From: Flavobacterium algicola
GTDB lineage: Bacteria > Bacteroidota > Bacteroidia > Flavobacteriales > Flavobacteriaceae
DNA: 64,000 bases
Direction: 5' to 3'
Assembly (NCBI RefSeq): GCF_022399565.1
Contig: NZ_JAJTUT010000003.1
Span: 806,001 to 870,000 of the forward strand
Position numbers and translations under genes: made by a program. The stretch's first letter is position 1; every line of letters starts with the position of its first letter. The notes below the pieces were generated by a model, which worked only from the letters and a program-made list of their open reading frames with translations, searched no databases and had not been told where the DNA came from. This document shows positions 53,884-62,606 of this stretch, in pieces.

Positions 53884-55647
53884 ATGAAATTTAATTTCCA
53901 AAATAATATAGCCTTAGCGATAGTAGCATTTACTGTTCAAGTATCAGTTGCTCAAAAGAGAGATGGAAACATAGGTTCAGAGGAAGTGACTGTAACAAAA
54001 TCGTACAGTCCAACAATATCTGATGCTAACAAAATTAAAGAAATTCCATCCTTAGAAGATGACGGAAATGCAAAGAAAGAAACAATTAAATATTCCATTT
54101 TCTCGTTTCCTGTAGCCTCAACATTTGCACCCTTGAAAGGTAAAGCAGAAGGAGTAGATAAAACGGAACAGGCGCATTTGTATGATAATTATGCAACCTT
54201 AGGTATTGGGAATTTCGGAACTATTAATGCCGAACTTTTTGTAAACAAGGAATTAAATAATAATGACTATGTAGGAGGGATGTTTCGCCACCTATCTTCA
54301 CAGGGAGGAATCAAAAACACACCTTTCGATACAGATTATTACGATACAGCTATTGACTTAACGTACGGTGCTAATTATGATAATATGTCTATGAACTTAG
54401 ACTTAGGATACAAAAATCAAAGTTATAATTGGTATGGTTTACCTCAAGATTTTGGTAGTTCATTATCCGATGCTGACAGAAATAATGTGATTAATACAAT
54501 TGACCCACAACATGGATATAATACTTTTTCTTTAGGAAGTAGATTTTCATTTAAAGAAGGTTTTTTAAATCAAGCTAGTTTGAAATATAGCCATTTCTCT
54601 GATAATTATGGTTCAAGTGAAAATAGGTTTATCGCGCAACCAACTATCGAATTTGAGGTAAAAGAAGAACTTGTAAAAACAAAATTAATTGTTGACTACG
54701 TAGGAGGTACTTTCGAAAACGATTATAACAAAACAAATACAGAAGCCATACAATATGGCTACACAAATATTGGAGTTCAACCTAGTTTTATAATGCTTAA
54801 AGACGACTGGACTTTAGATTTAGGTGCTGGACTTTTTTACAGTATTGATGGAGAAAACAGCAGAGGAACCTTGTTCGTCTATCCACAAGTTACGGCTTCG
54901 CTCAATGTAGTTGGTGATTTGATGATTTTCTATGCTGGAGCAGAAGGGAGCTTAGAGCAAAATTCATACGAGCAGTTTGTAGATGGGAATCCTTTTTTAT
55001 CACCAACAATTGGAGATCGAAATGCAGCTAATTTTATCAAGCCAACTGATAAACAATTTGATATTTATGCTGGATTAAAAGGTAAATTAGCAAACAATGT
55101 AAGCTACAATATTAAAGCATCTTATCTTAATGAGAAAAACAAGGCGTTGTATAAAAGTAGCGACTACAATGAATTGATTACAAATGAATCATACGCTTAC
55201 GGAAACGCTTTTCAAGTAGTATATGACAATGTAAAAACATTGAGTTTTACTGGAAATGTGAAAGCTAATTTTACTGAAAATATTGCTTTTGGTTTAACAG
55301 GTACATTTAATAGTTTCAAAAATAGTTTTGAGCAAGAAGCATGGAATTTACCAACAGTAAAAGTGGAGTCTAATCTAGATGTAAATATTACTCCAAAATG
55401 GTTTGTTGGTGCTCAAGTGTTTTATGTGGGTGAGCGTATGGATAATTTACAAAACGTGACATCATCAGCTACAGAATTGGGTAGTTATTTTGATGTGAAT
55501 GCGCACTTAGGTTACAAACACAGCGACCGTTTAACAGGATTTTTAAAATCGAATAATATAACAAATAATGGTTATCAAAAATGGTTGAATTATCCTGTAC
55601 AAGGTTTTCAAATCGTATTAGGAGCTAATTATAAATTTGATTTTTAG
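53884..55647 (+). CDS. Outer-membrane beta-barrel protein, TonB-receptor-like, no plug seen
   Basis: About 587 residues from the ATG at 53884, which places the signal peptide (IALAIVAFTVQVSVAQ) first. The segment EVTVTKSYSPTISDANKI follows, then a long run of alternating aromatic and hydrophobic strands ending in F (LGANYKFDF). Databases tend to call such proteins TonB-dependent receptors, but I see no plug domain. It may need the TPR protein upstream for assembly or function. A terminator follows at 55684. Confidence 0.75.
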   Translation: MKFNFQNNIALAIVAFTVQVSVAQKRDGNIGSEEVTVTKSYSPTISDANKIKEIPSLEDDGNAKKETIKYSIFSFPVASTFAPLKGKAEGVDKTEQAHLYDNYATLGIGNFGTINAELFVNKELNNNDYVGGMFRHLSSQGGIKNTPFDTDYYDTAIDLTYGANYDNMSMNLDLGYKNQSYNWYGLPQDFGSSLSDADRNNVINTIDPQHGYNTFSLGSRFSFKEGFLNQASLKYSHFSDNYGSSENRFIAQPTIEFEVKEELVKTKLIVDYVGGTFENDYNKTNTEAIQYGYTNIGVQPSFIMLKDDWTLDLGAGLFYSIDGENSRGTLFVYPQVTASLNVVGDLMIFYAGAEGSLEQNSYEQFVDGNPFLSPTIGDRNAANFIKPTDKQFDIYAGLKGKLANNVSYNIKASYLNEKNKALYKSSDYNELITNESYAYGNAFQVVYDNVKTLSFTGNVKANFTENIAFGLTGTFNSFKNSFEQEAWNLPTVKVESNLDVNITPKWFVGAQVFYVGERMDNLQNVTSSATELGSYFDVNAHLGYKHSDRLTGFLKSNNITNNGYQKWLNYPVQGFQIVLGANYKFDF

Positions 55648-55683
55648 ACGCGATTCTGGATTATAACACTTAGTAATAATAAG

Positions 55684-55733
55684 CACGATACACAGTAAGA
55701 TTTATATCTTTTGTGTATCGTGTTTCTTTTTTT
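55684..55733 (+). terminator. Intrinsic terminator of the TPR/barrel unit
   Basis: CACGATACACA (55684-55694) and TGTGTATCGTG (55712-55722) form a perfect 11-bp stem followed by a T-rich tail. Confidence 0.9.
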
Positions 55734-55810
55734 AATAAAATTGTCGGTTAAGATGATTCAAATAAAACACACAACCTTTGTATCTTTACCGTCAAGCTAT
55801 ATCATACAAA

Positions 55811-56260
55811 ATGACTTTCAAACAAAAAATACATACACACTATACATTACTAGTACAAGATAGAATTGATGTTTTTAGAGATATGATCTCAGGACTGACA
55901 GAAGATTCAAAAAACGATGCCAAAGGATCAGCAGGAGATAAACATGAAACGGCTTTGTCAATGATGCATATCGAACAAGAGAAATTAAACAGGAAACTTG
56001 CTGAGGTTTTAGATCAAAAAGGAGTTTTAGAGAAAATTAATCCTGAGATTAGCGCCGAAACTATTTCCTTGGGAAGCCTAGTCAAAGCAAATGGAATTTA
56101 CCTTTACCTATCACTGGCATTGCCAAAGATAAATATGGAAGGAATTAATATTATTGCTTTGTCACCCCAAGCCCCCTTAGGGAATAAGTTGATGGGGAAT
56201 AAGGTAGGATTTACATTTGAAATTAATGGGACAACTTATTTGGTTGAAACTGTTGAATAA
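55811..56260 (+). CDS. GreA/GreB-like small protein
   Basis: About 149 residues from the ATG at 55811. The N-terminal half is a charged helical hairpin (about residues 1-80). The C-terminal half has the shape of the GreA C-terminal FKBP-like domain: ISLGSLVKANGIYLYLSLAL and IIALSPQAPLGNKLMGNKVGF, compared with the S-P-x-x-x-A-L-x-G-K-x-x-G of GreA. From memory, such flavobacterial proteins are often mislabelled 3-oxoacyl-ACP synthase, which this is not. A role in binding the RNA polymerase secondary channel is an inference. The acidic tip of GreA (Asp-Glu pair) is not clearly conserved. Confidence 0.6.
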   Translation: MTFKQKIHTHYTLLVQDRIDVFRDMISGLTEDSKNDAKGSAGDKHETALSMMHIEQEKLNRKLAEVLDQKGVLEKINPEISAETISLGSLVKANGIYLYLSLALPKINMEGINIIALSPQAPLGNKLMGNKVGFTFEINGTTYLVETVE

Positions 56261-56446
56261 CTATTTTGTTTTTTGTGAACTTCTATTCTTTTTGTGAAAA
56301 AGTATAGAAAAAATATTAAAACTGTTACATATTGATAGCATTAACCGCTTTTAAATAACCGAAAACATCAAAAAAATAGGATTCCCTAATAAAACTTTTG
56401 TAAATTCGCCACCTTAAAAGTTAGTCTTTAAAAACGAAACATTATT

Positions 56447-56713
56447 ATGAGCAAAACAATGACAGTCGACATTTTGTCGAGTATTAAAGGAGCACAGCCT
56501 TCAGAGTCCGTGAACAAATTATTTGATGTAATCAAAAATGCACATCCTACAAATAATACTTTAAATAATGTCAATCGTAATGCGGTATTTGTTAGTGATT
56601 TAAGGGAAGACGTTGTGGTAGAGAGTTCGGCTATCGAAAAACAACTTATTTTGGAAAATTTTCCGAACAAGAAAAATGGTTTTTTAGTAGTTGCTAAAGT
56701 TATAGAAGGATAA
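56447..56713 (+). CDS. gatC: Candidate GatC subunit of tRNA amidotransferase (divergent)
   Basis: 88 residues, close to GatC length. The C-terminal half, LREDVVVESSAIEKQ through ILENFPNKKNGFLVVAKVIEG, aligns with the GatC belt, R-E-D then N-A-P-x-x-x-x-G-Y/F-x-V-P-x-V-I-E. The N-terminal half does not show the usual LAKLARLEL motif, so it has diverged. The stop is one base before the gatA start, and gatB-aspS follows. That context is the strongest support. GatC wraps round GatA and GatB and stabilises them. A standard search might leave it hypothetical. Confidence 0.65.
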   Translation: MSKTMTVDILSSIKGAQPSESVNKLFDVIKNAHPTNNTLNNVNRNAVFVSDLREDVVVESSAIEKQLILENFPNKKNGFLVVAKVIEG

Positions 56714-56714
56714 A

Positions 56715-58112
56715 ATGGATTCTCAGATAAAAAAAATACACCAGCAATTGGTGTCGAAAGAAATAACTTGTACTGCTTTGGTACAAGAAAAATTGAACTT
56801 GATTAAAGAAAATAAATACAACTCGGTAAACTCTTTATTGGACACATTGGCGCTAGATTTAGCCGCAAAAGTAGACGTTAAAATTGCTAACGGAGAAACT
56901 ATTGGTTTATTAGAGGGAATTCCGTTTGGAATTAAAGATGTGTATATGGTGCAAGGAACATACACAACGGCAAGCTCCGAATTACTTAAAAATTATAAAT
57001 CTCCATATACAGCAACTGCTATTCAGAAATTATTGGATGCAGGTGCTATTCCATTGGTAAAAGAAAACTGCGACAGTTTTGGTCATGGTTCTTCTAGCGA
57101 AAATACCATTTTTGGAGCGGTTAAAAATGCAATTAATCCAGAATTAGTGGCAGGAGGATCTAGTGGAGGTTCTGCTGTGAATGTAGCAAAAGAGTACACT
57201 GTTTTTTCTATTGGTGGAGATACAGGAGGTTCGATTCGTCAGCCTGCTGGATACAATGCTATTTATGGTTTTAAACCGACTTACGGAAGAGTATCGCGAT
57301 TTGGATTAATGGCGTATGCATCTTCTACAGACTGCGTAGGACCATTGGCTAAATCAATTGAAGATATTCGAATTGTACTGAATGTTATTAGCGGTAAAGA
57401 TCCAAAAGATCAAACTTCAATTAACTCAAACGAAATTTCTGAAGATGCGATTACGGCATCAGAAGTAAAAACGATTGGTTATTTTAAGAATTTTGTCGAA
57501 AATGATGCTATTGACGTACAAGTGAAAGCGGACTTTCTAGCAGCTATCGAAAAAATTAAAGCTAAAGGTATTACAGTAAAAGAACTGGATTTCTTTAAAT
57601 CGGATATCTTAGTTTCTACCTATTATACGCTAGCAATGGCTGAAACGGCCTCTAATTTATCTCGCCTAGACGGAACCAATTATGGTAATCGTATCGAAGC
57701 AGAGAATCTAATCGAAACTTATGCAGTGACACGTTCTGAAAACTTTTCGGAAGAAACTAAACGTAGAATTGTAGGAGGGAACCAAGTATTATCGCAAGGT
57801 TTCTCGGATGAAATATATTTAAAAGGGCTAGCTTTAAGAGATCAAATTTCTGAAAACTTCAGTAAAGATTTTGAAGAAGTAGATGTTATATTGTCACCAG
57901 TGACACCAAGCACACCTCCTAAAATTGGAGACAGTTTGAAAGATCCATTGGCAATGTACTTGTCTGATGCTTATACAGTAGGTTTTAGCTTGGGACAATT
58001 ACCAACGATGACTGTGCCACAAGGTACGCCTACAGGACTGCAGATTACAGCAGCAAAAAATAATGATGAATTAGTGTTGAAGTTTGCAAACTTCTTAAAA
58101 GATACGATATAA
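56715..58112 (+). CDS. gatA: Asp/Glu-tRNA amidotransferase subunit A (amidase family)
   Basis: 465 residues, slightly short for GatA. The amidase triad is complete: Lys74 in GIPFGIKDVY, cis-Ser153 in GGSSGGSA and nucleophile Ser173 in GGDTGGSIRQPAG. It hydrolyses glutamine to supply ammonia to GatB. It sits between the GatC-like gene and gatB-aspS, and its TAA overlaps the next ATG by one base. A general amidase is the alternative, but the context argues for GatA. Confidence 0.9.
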   Translation: MDSQIKKIHQQLVSKEITCTALVQEKLNLIKENKYNSVNSLLDTLALDLAAKVDVKIANGETIGLLEGIPFGIKDVYMVQGTYTTASSELLKNYKSPYTATAIQKLLDAGAIPLVKENCDSFGHGSSSENTIFGAVKNAINPELVAGGSSGGSAVNVAKEYTVFSIGGDTGGSIRQPAGYNAIYGFKPTYGRVSRFGLMAYASSTDCVGPLAKSIEDIRIVLNVISGKDPKDQTSINSNEISEDAITASEVKTIGYFKNFVENDAIDVQVKADFLAAIEKIKAKGITVKELDFFKSDILVSTYYTLAMAETASNLSRLDGTNYGNRIEAENLIETYAVTRSENFSEETKRRIVGGNQVLSQGFSDEIYLKGLALRDQISENFSKDFEEVDVILSPVTPSTPPKIGDSLKDPLAMYLSDAYTVGFSLGQLPTMTVPQGTPTGLQITAAKNNDELVLKFANFLKDTI

Positions 58113-61100
58113 TGGAATTGGAGCAATTAACTGAGGCATTAAAAGCCCACGATTTAGAATTGGTAATTGGACTTGAAACACACGTTCGATTGAATACCAA
58201 AACCAAGTTGTTTTGTTCTTGTCCAAATCAAGAAATAGAAACACCAAATGAAAATATATGTTCTGTATGTACAGGACAAATGGGCGTTTTACCTGCCCTA
58301 AATAGAGAAGCAATTACAAAAGCGATTTATTTTGGAAAAGCGGTAGAATCAACTTTTAGTAATGAAGTGATATCTTGGGATAGAAAGCATTATGAATATC
58401 CCGATAATCCGAAGAACATTCAAATAACGCAGTTTCACAATCCAATCATTCCTGATGGTCATGTGTCTTGTTATCGTAATGACGGTTCTCAATTTACAGT
58501 GACACTTACTCAGGTTCATATTGAGGAGGATGCTGCCAAATTGATGCACGAAAAGAAAACTTCGCTAGTTGATTTTAATAAAGCGGGTGTGCCGTTAATC
58601 GAAATTGTTACTGATCCATGTGTTCGCAATATCGAAGATGCATCTACTTATGCACAATACATTCAACGTATTGTTCAAAATTTGAGAATCTCTGAAGCCA
58701 ATCTAGAAAAAGGAGAATTCAAATCGGATGTTTCAGTATCCTTACGTAAAATCAATTCGGATGTTTTGAACCCACGAACGGAGATTAAAAACTTGAACTC
58801 GTTTAAGTTTATGGTCGAAGCTTTGAAAGAAGAGGTAGAGAAGCAATTCAACTATTTTATCGAAAATAAAGCATTCAGGCCTGATCAAACGACCGTCTTA
58901 TGGGATGCAGATTTGAAGCAAACCAAAGTAATGCGTAAGAAAGAATTTGAAGCAGATTACCGTTTCATTTCGGAGCCAGATTTGCCTTTCGTGAATATCA
59001 AAGCAGAGATTGATGCTATTTCTGTAGACACGAGTGCTTTGCCTTATGCAGTAGAATCTATTTTGATAAATGGTGGTGTTTTGCCACAAGACGCAAAATT
59101 TTTCACGGCTGATGCTTTGCGTTCTAGGACTTTTGTGACTTTAAATAATAAAATTAACGATCCGTCATTTGTAGCCAAAACTTTGGCAAATAATATCAAG
59201 GCGGAAGATTATATCAAAATCAGAAATATTGCTCATTTGACAACTATATTTGTGTTGTTTAAATCAGAAAAAATTACCGCAGTATTAGTTCAAAATGCGA
59301 TCGCAGGTTATTTAAAAGATCAAAATTTTGATTACAATAAATATTTTGCAGACAACATTATATCTGAGGATAAAATTCAAGAAGTTATTGCTAAGGTAAT
59401 TTGTGAAAATGAAGTTGTTGCCAATGATATAAAAGCGGGTAACGAAGGTAAAGCTGGAATCTTAGTTGGTAAAGTATTAGGAGTAGTAGGTAAAGGTGCT
59501 GATGGGAAAGTAATTCGTAAAATTATTTTAGATCAATTGGGTACTGCTGCCGTAGCAGAAAAGAAAGAGGCTGCAGAAAAAGTAGCCGATTCAATTACAG
59601 TGGCAAACAAAGAAGGACAGGATGAAACACTTCCCGAGGTTCCAATTATTATAAAAGACAGTTATAGAACACACAAGATTTCACAGTTATCTGAAGAAAG
59701 CATTAAAGAAGAAGTAATGTTGTCAGGTTGGGTAGCTAGTGTTCGTGACCATGGAGATTTGATGTTTATTGATTTACGTGATTCAAGCTATGAAATTTTT
59801 CAGGTTCGTATTAGTAGAGAGTCATTTGCAAATATTGATGAACTAGTAAAATTAAAACCAGAGTCGGTTATTTCGGTAACGGGAATTGTAGTGGGTCGTA
59901 ATGAGGATGATTACAATGCTGGCTTACGAACTGGTAAAATAGAATTGGAAACTTCTGCTTTAGAGATATTAAATTTGTCTAAAACATTGCCGTTTGAAAT
60001 CAAAAGAGCAGCTAAGACAAACGAAGCCATTCGTTTTCAATATAAATTCTTAGATCATAGAAATGAAGAGGTGAGAAGAGCAATTGTTAACCGTCATAAA
60101 GTAATCAAGTTATTGCGTGACATGTTGGATAACGAAGAGTTCTTAGAGATAGAAACACCAATTTTGAGCGCCGGTACCGATGAGGGAGCACGTGAATTTA
60201 TTGTTCCTACTCGAAAGGGTTCAGGCTTGTTTTATACGCTTCCACAAGCGCCACAACAGTTCAAGCAAATGTTGATGGTGAGTGGTTATGAGAAATATTT
60301 CCAAATTGCACGTTGTTTTAGAGATGAGGATTCTCGTGGAGACCGTCAACCCGAATTTACGCAATTGGATATCGAAATGGCATACGCGAGTATGCAGCAA
60401 ATTATCGATTTGAATACTAAAATGTTTAATGAAATAGTAACCAAAATTTACGGCAAAAAATGGATCTTACATCCGTTTGCTGTCATTACCTATAAAGACG
60501 CGATGGATTTTTATGGTTGTGACCGACCTGATTTGCGTTACGGGTTAAAAATGCAAGACATCACCGATATTGTAAAAGACACTACTTTCCAAGTATTCTC
60601 TAAACCAATTGACGAAGGTGGAATTGTAAAATGTATCAAAGTTTCGGCTGCAGAGCAAGGAAACAAACGTATGTCTAAAGGACAAATTGAAACCTTGACA
60701 GCTGTTGCACAACAACACGGTTTAGGTGGATTAGCGTATATTATTGTTAATGAAGAAGATTTGCAATCTCCAATTATTAAATTTTTAGGGGAAGAAATCG
60801 CAGCTGGAATTATAAAAGCTACGGATGCTCAAGTAGGAGATATTGTATTCTTTTCGGCAGCAGATTATGCTACGGCTAATAAAGCTTTGGATGCTGTTCG
60901 TCAAGAAATGGGTAGAATGTTGAATTTGATTAATCCGAAAGAATTACGCCCGGCTTGGGTAATTGATTTTCCTATGTTTGAAAAAACAGACGAAGGTAGA
61001 TGGACGTTTACACACAACCCGTTCTCAATGCCTGCTATTTATGATTTGAAGAAACACATGGATGGTAACGAAAATGAAATAGGATCAATCATTGCGCAGC

Positions 61101-61444
61101 AATATGACATCATCTTAAACGGTTATGAAATAGGTGGAGGATCTGTTCGTGCGCACAAATCGGAAATTCTTGAAGCGACTTATAAAAACATGGGTTACAA
61201 CGAAGAAGAGATGATGAAGAGTGTAGGAACGATGTACAAAGCCTTCCAATACGGTGCACCGCCACACGGTGGAATCGCATGGGGAATTGATCGTTTGATG
61301 ATGATCTTGGAGAAAAAAGCTTCTATTCGTGAAGTTATGGCTTTCCCGAAGACAGGTTCAAGTGAAGATTTATTATTTGGAGCACCATCACTATTATCAG
61401 ACAGAAAAGTAGAAGAGATGAATGTTAGGATTTTGAGGAAATAA
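58112..61444 (+). CDS. gatB-aspS: Bifunctional GatB amidotransferase subunit / aspartyl-tRNA synthetase fusion
   Basis: 1110 residues. Residues 1-485 are GatB: LVIGLETHVRLNTKTKLFCSCPN (read as LVIGLETHVRLNTKTKLF with a Cys cluster C-x-C and C-x-x-C), DFNKAGVPLIEIVTDP, and a YqeY-like tail (EGKAGILVGKVLG). A linker follows, rich in Ala, Lys and Glu. From about Tyr518 it is a complete AspRS: OB-fold (VMLSGWVASVRDHGDLMFID), class II motif 2 FRDEDSRGDRQPEFTQLD and motif 3 GGIAWGIDRLMM. The AspRS charges tRNA-Asp (perhaps tRNA-Asn) and the GatB part amidates mischarged tRNA, so the fusion can pass substrate directly. Confidence 0.96.
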   Translation: MELEQLTEALKAHDLELVIGLETHVRLNTKTKLFCSCPNQEIETPNENICSVCTGQMGVLPALNREAITKAIYFGKAVESTFSNEVISWDRKHYEYPDNPKNIQITQFHNPIIPDGHVSCYRNDGSQFTVTLTQVHIEEDAAKLMHEKKTSLVDFNKAGVPLIEIVTDPCVRNIEDASTYAQYIQRIVQNLRISEANLEKGEFKSDVSVSLRKINSDVLNPRTEIKNLNSFKFMVEALKEEVEKQFNYFIENKAFRPDQTTVLWDADLKQTKVMRKKEFEADYRFISEPDLPFVNIKAEIDAISVDTSALPYAVESILINGGVLPQDAKFFTADALRSRTFVTLNNKINDPSFVAKTLANNIKAEDYIKIRNIAHLTTIFVLFKSEKITAVLVQNAIAGYLKDQNFDYNKYFADNIISEDKIQEVIAKVICENEVVANDIKAGNEGKAGILVGKVLGVVGKGADGKVIRKIILDQLGTAAVAEKKEAAEKVADSITVANKEGQDETLPEVPIIIKDSYRTHKISQLSEESIKEEVMLSGWVASVRDHGDLMFIDLRDSSYEIFQVRISRESFANIDELVKLKPESVISVTGIVVGRNEDDYNAGLRTGKIELETSALEILNLSKTLPFEIKRAAKTNEAIRFQYKFLDHRNEEVRRAIVNRHKVIKLLRDMLDNEEFLEIETPILSAGTDEGAREFIVPTRKGSGLFYTLPQAPQQFKQMLMVSGYEKYFQIARCFRDEDSRGDRQPEFTQLDIEMAYASMQQIIDLNTKMFNEIVTKIYGKKWILHPFAVITYKDAMDFYGCDRPDLRYGLKMQDITDIVKDTTFQVFSKPIDEGGIVKCIKVSAAEQGNKRMSKGQIETLTAVAQQHGLGGLAYIIVNEEDLQSPIIKFLGEEIAAGIIKATDAQVGDIVFFSAADYATANKALDAVRQEMGRMLNLINPKELRPAWVIDFPMFEKTDEGRWTFTHNPFSMPAIYDLKKHMDGNENEIGSIIAQQYDIILNGYEIGGGSVRAHKSEILEATYKNMGYNEEEMMKSVGTMYKAFQYGAPPHGGIAWGIDRLMMILEKKASIREVMAFPKTGSSEDLLFGAPSLLSDRKVEEMNVRILRK

Positions 61445-61777
61445 AGGTTTTATGAGTCAAAAGTCAAAGGTCAAATTTCAATTTCAATTTAAATAAAAAA
61501 TTAAATAAAAAATAATATTTGATTCTGTATAAAAAAAACCGAGAAATTGCTCGGTTTTTTTATATATGGAATTAAATCAGCTTATCTATGCTGGTATAGA
61601 TTACAAATCTGTTATATGTATTGTTAACCTCAGTTTAGATTTATGCTAAGTCGACGCAGATCTTATTAATGCTGGAAGGGAATTTATATTTATTAAAAAA
61701 AAAATGACTTAACTTATATTTTATTTTAGACTTTTTTATATTTTAGAGAATTGTTGCTTTTTTAAACCAAAAATACA
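61445..61777. other. Intergenic region with terminator (333 bases)
   Basis: This AT-rich gap after gatB-aspS contains the terminator at 61531-61561. The rest shows no open frame, RNA gene or repeat that I can support. Confidence 0.6.
61531..61561 (+). terminator. Intrinsic terminator of the gatC-gatA-gatB/aspS operon
   Basis: A8 then CCGAG (61539-61543) pairs with CTCGG (61550-61554) and T7, giving a long A-T-extended stem with a T tail. Confidence 0.88.
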
Positions 61778-62263
61778 ATGAAACATATAAAGATAAATAT
61801 TGATAAAATTGATTTGGAACTTGCACAACTTTTGTGGAAATATCCAAATCGATTACTTGCTACAGATGAAAGGTTGAAATTATATGAAAAATTTGGTAAG
61901 CTTTTACAATTTAATTTTTCAGAAAACTCAATAATCTACAATGATCAGCTTTTAGCTATGCCTCATTTGGTTTATTTAGTTGGTCAAGCAAGAAAGTTTA
62001 ACCAAAGGACAGGGTTTTATACAAGTCAATATTGTCCGATAGTTGAAGAGGATAGACCTATTAATAATGTAAACACAAAAGTAATTGTAATAAATAATGA
62101 AGTTAAAATTGTTGATAAAAAGGAATACCCAAATTTCTTATTCTATTTAGAATTTGCGGATTATGATAAATACAAAGGGAATGCAATCTATTTTGTGGAA
62201 ATATATAAAGAAATAATTCTTAAATCTTCAATTTTTTTAGACCCATATTATAAATCTAAATAA
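61778..62263 (+). CDS. Orphan protein of unknown function
   Basis: 161 residues, cytoplasmic, rich in Lys, Ile, Asn and Tyr. It starts MKHIKINIDKIDLELAQLLW and contains FYTSQYCPIVEEDRPINN and LFYLEFADYDKYKGNAIYF. I recognise no family. The AT-rich composition and position beside a decayed toxin-antitoxin locus fit an accessory gene acquired by transfer, which is an inference. No neighbour is cotranscribed. Confidence 0.6.
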   Translation: MKHIKINIDKIDLELAQLLWKYPNRLLATDERLKLYEKFGKLLQFNFSENSIIYNDQLLAMPHLVYLVGQARKFNQRTGFYTSQYCPIVEEDRPINNVNTKVIVINNEVKIVDKKEYPNFLFYLEFADYDKYKGNAIYFVEIYKEIILKSSIFLDPYYKSK

Positions 62264-62567
62264 TATATAAATGCTTAAGAAATTTTTCTCTTAATTTGTA
62301 TCACTACATATACAAGGAGATTTATGGCAATATGAACAATGGTGATTTTCATCACTATCATATAAATCACCTGAGTGCTGGAAATTCATCATATCATAAG
62401 ATCTGTCCTGAGCTATCTACGGCTCCATTCCCTGCTCTGCAATGTCTCCGACTTTGAGGTAGTGATTCTCGTTTTTTAACTGTCGTATGTTCTAATTTTT
62501 GTCAGTCGCTGAATGACAAACACAATGTCAAAATCGGAGACTTTATGAAGCAAATTATGTGATTTAA
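62264..62567. other. Noncoding stretch with a decayed accessory region
   Basis: No supported gene. It contains an inverted repeat: GTCTCCGACTTTGA at 62445-62458 and TCAAAATCGGAGAC at 62528-62541, complementary at 13 of 14 positions, 69 bases apart. This may be a small mobile-element relic. The right end abuts the higB remnant. Confidence 0.5.
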
Positions 62568-62606
62568 ATGACTGAATATGATAAAATTAATGCTGACACA
62601 ATTTAA
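62568..62606 (+). pseudogene. higB toxin remnant (C-terminal end only)
   Basis: The 12 codons read M-TEYDKINADTI-stop, which matches the last residues of HigB-type RelE-fold toxins (typically HxEYDKIDADTI, from memory). The codon before this stretch is a stop (TAA), so nothing of the toxin body can be read. The remnant sits just before a HigA-like antitoxin gene, which is the normal order higB-higA. It is a decayed toxin gene. Confidence 0.55.
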
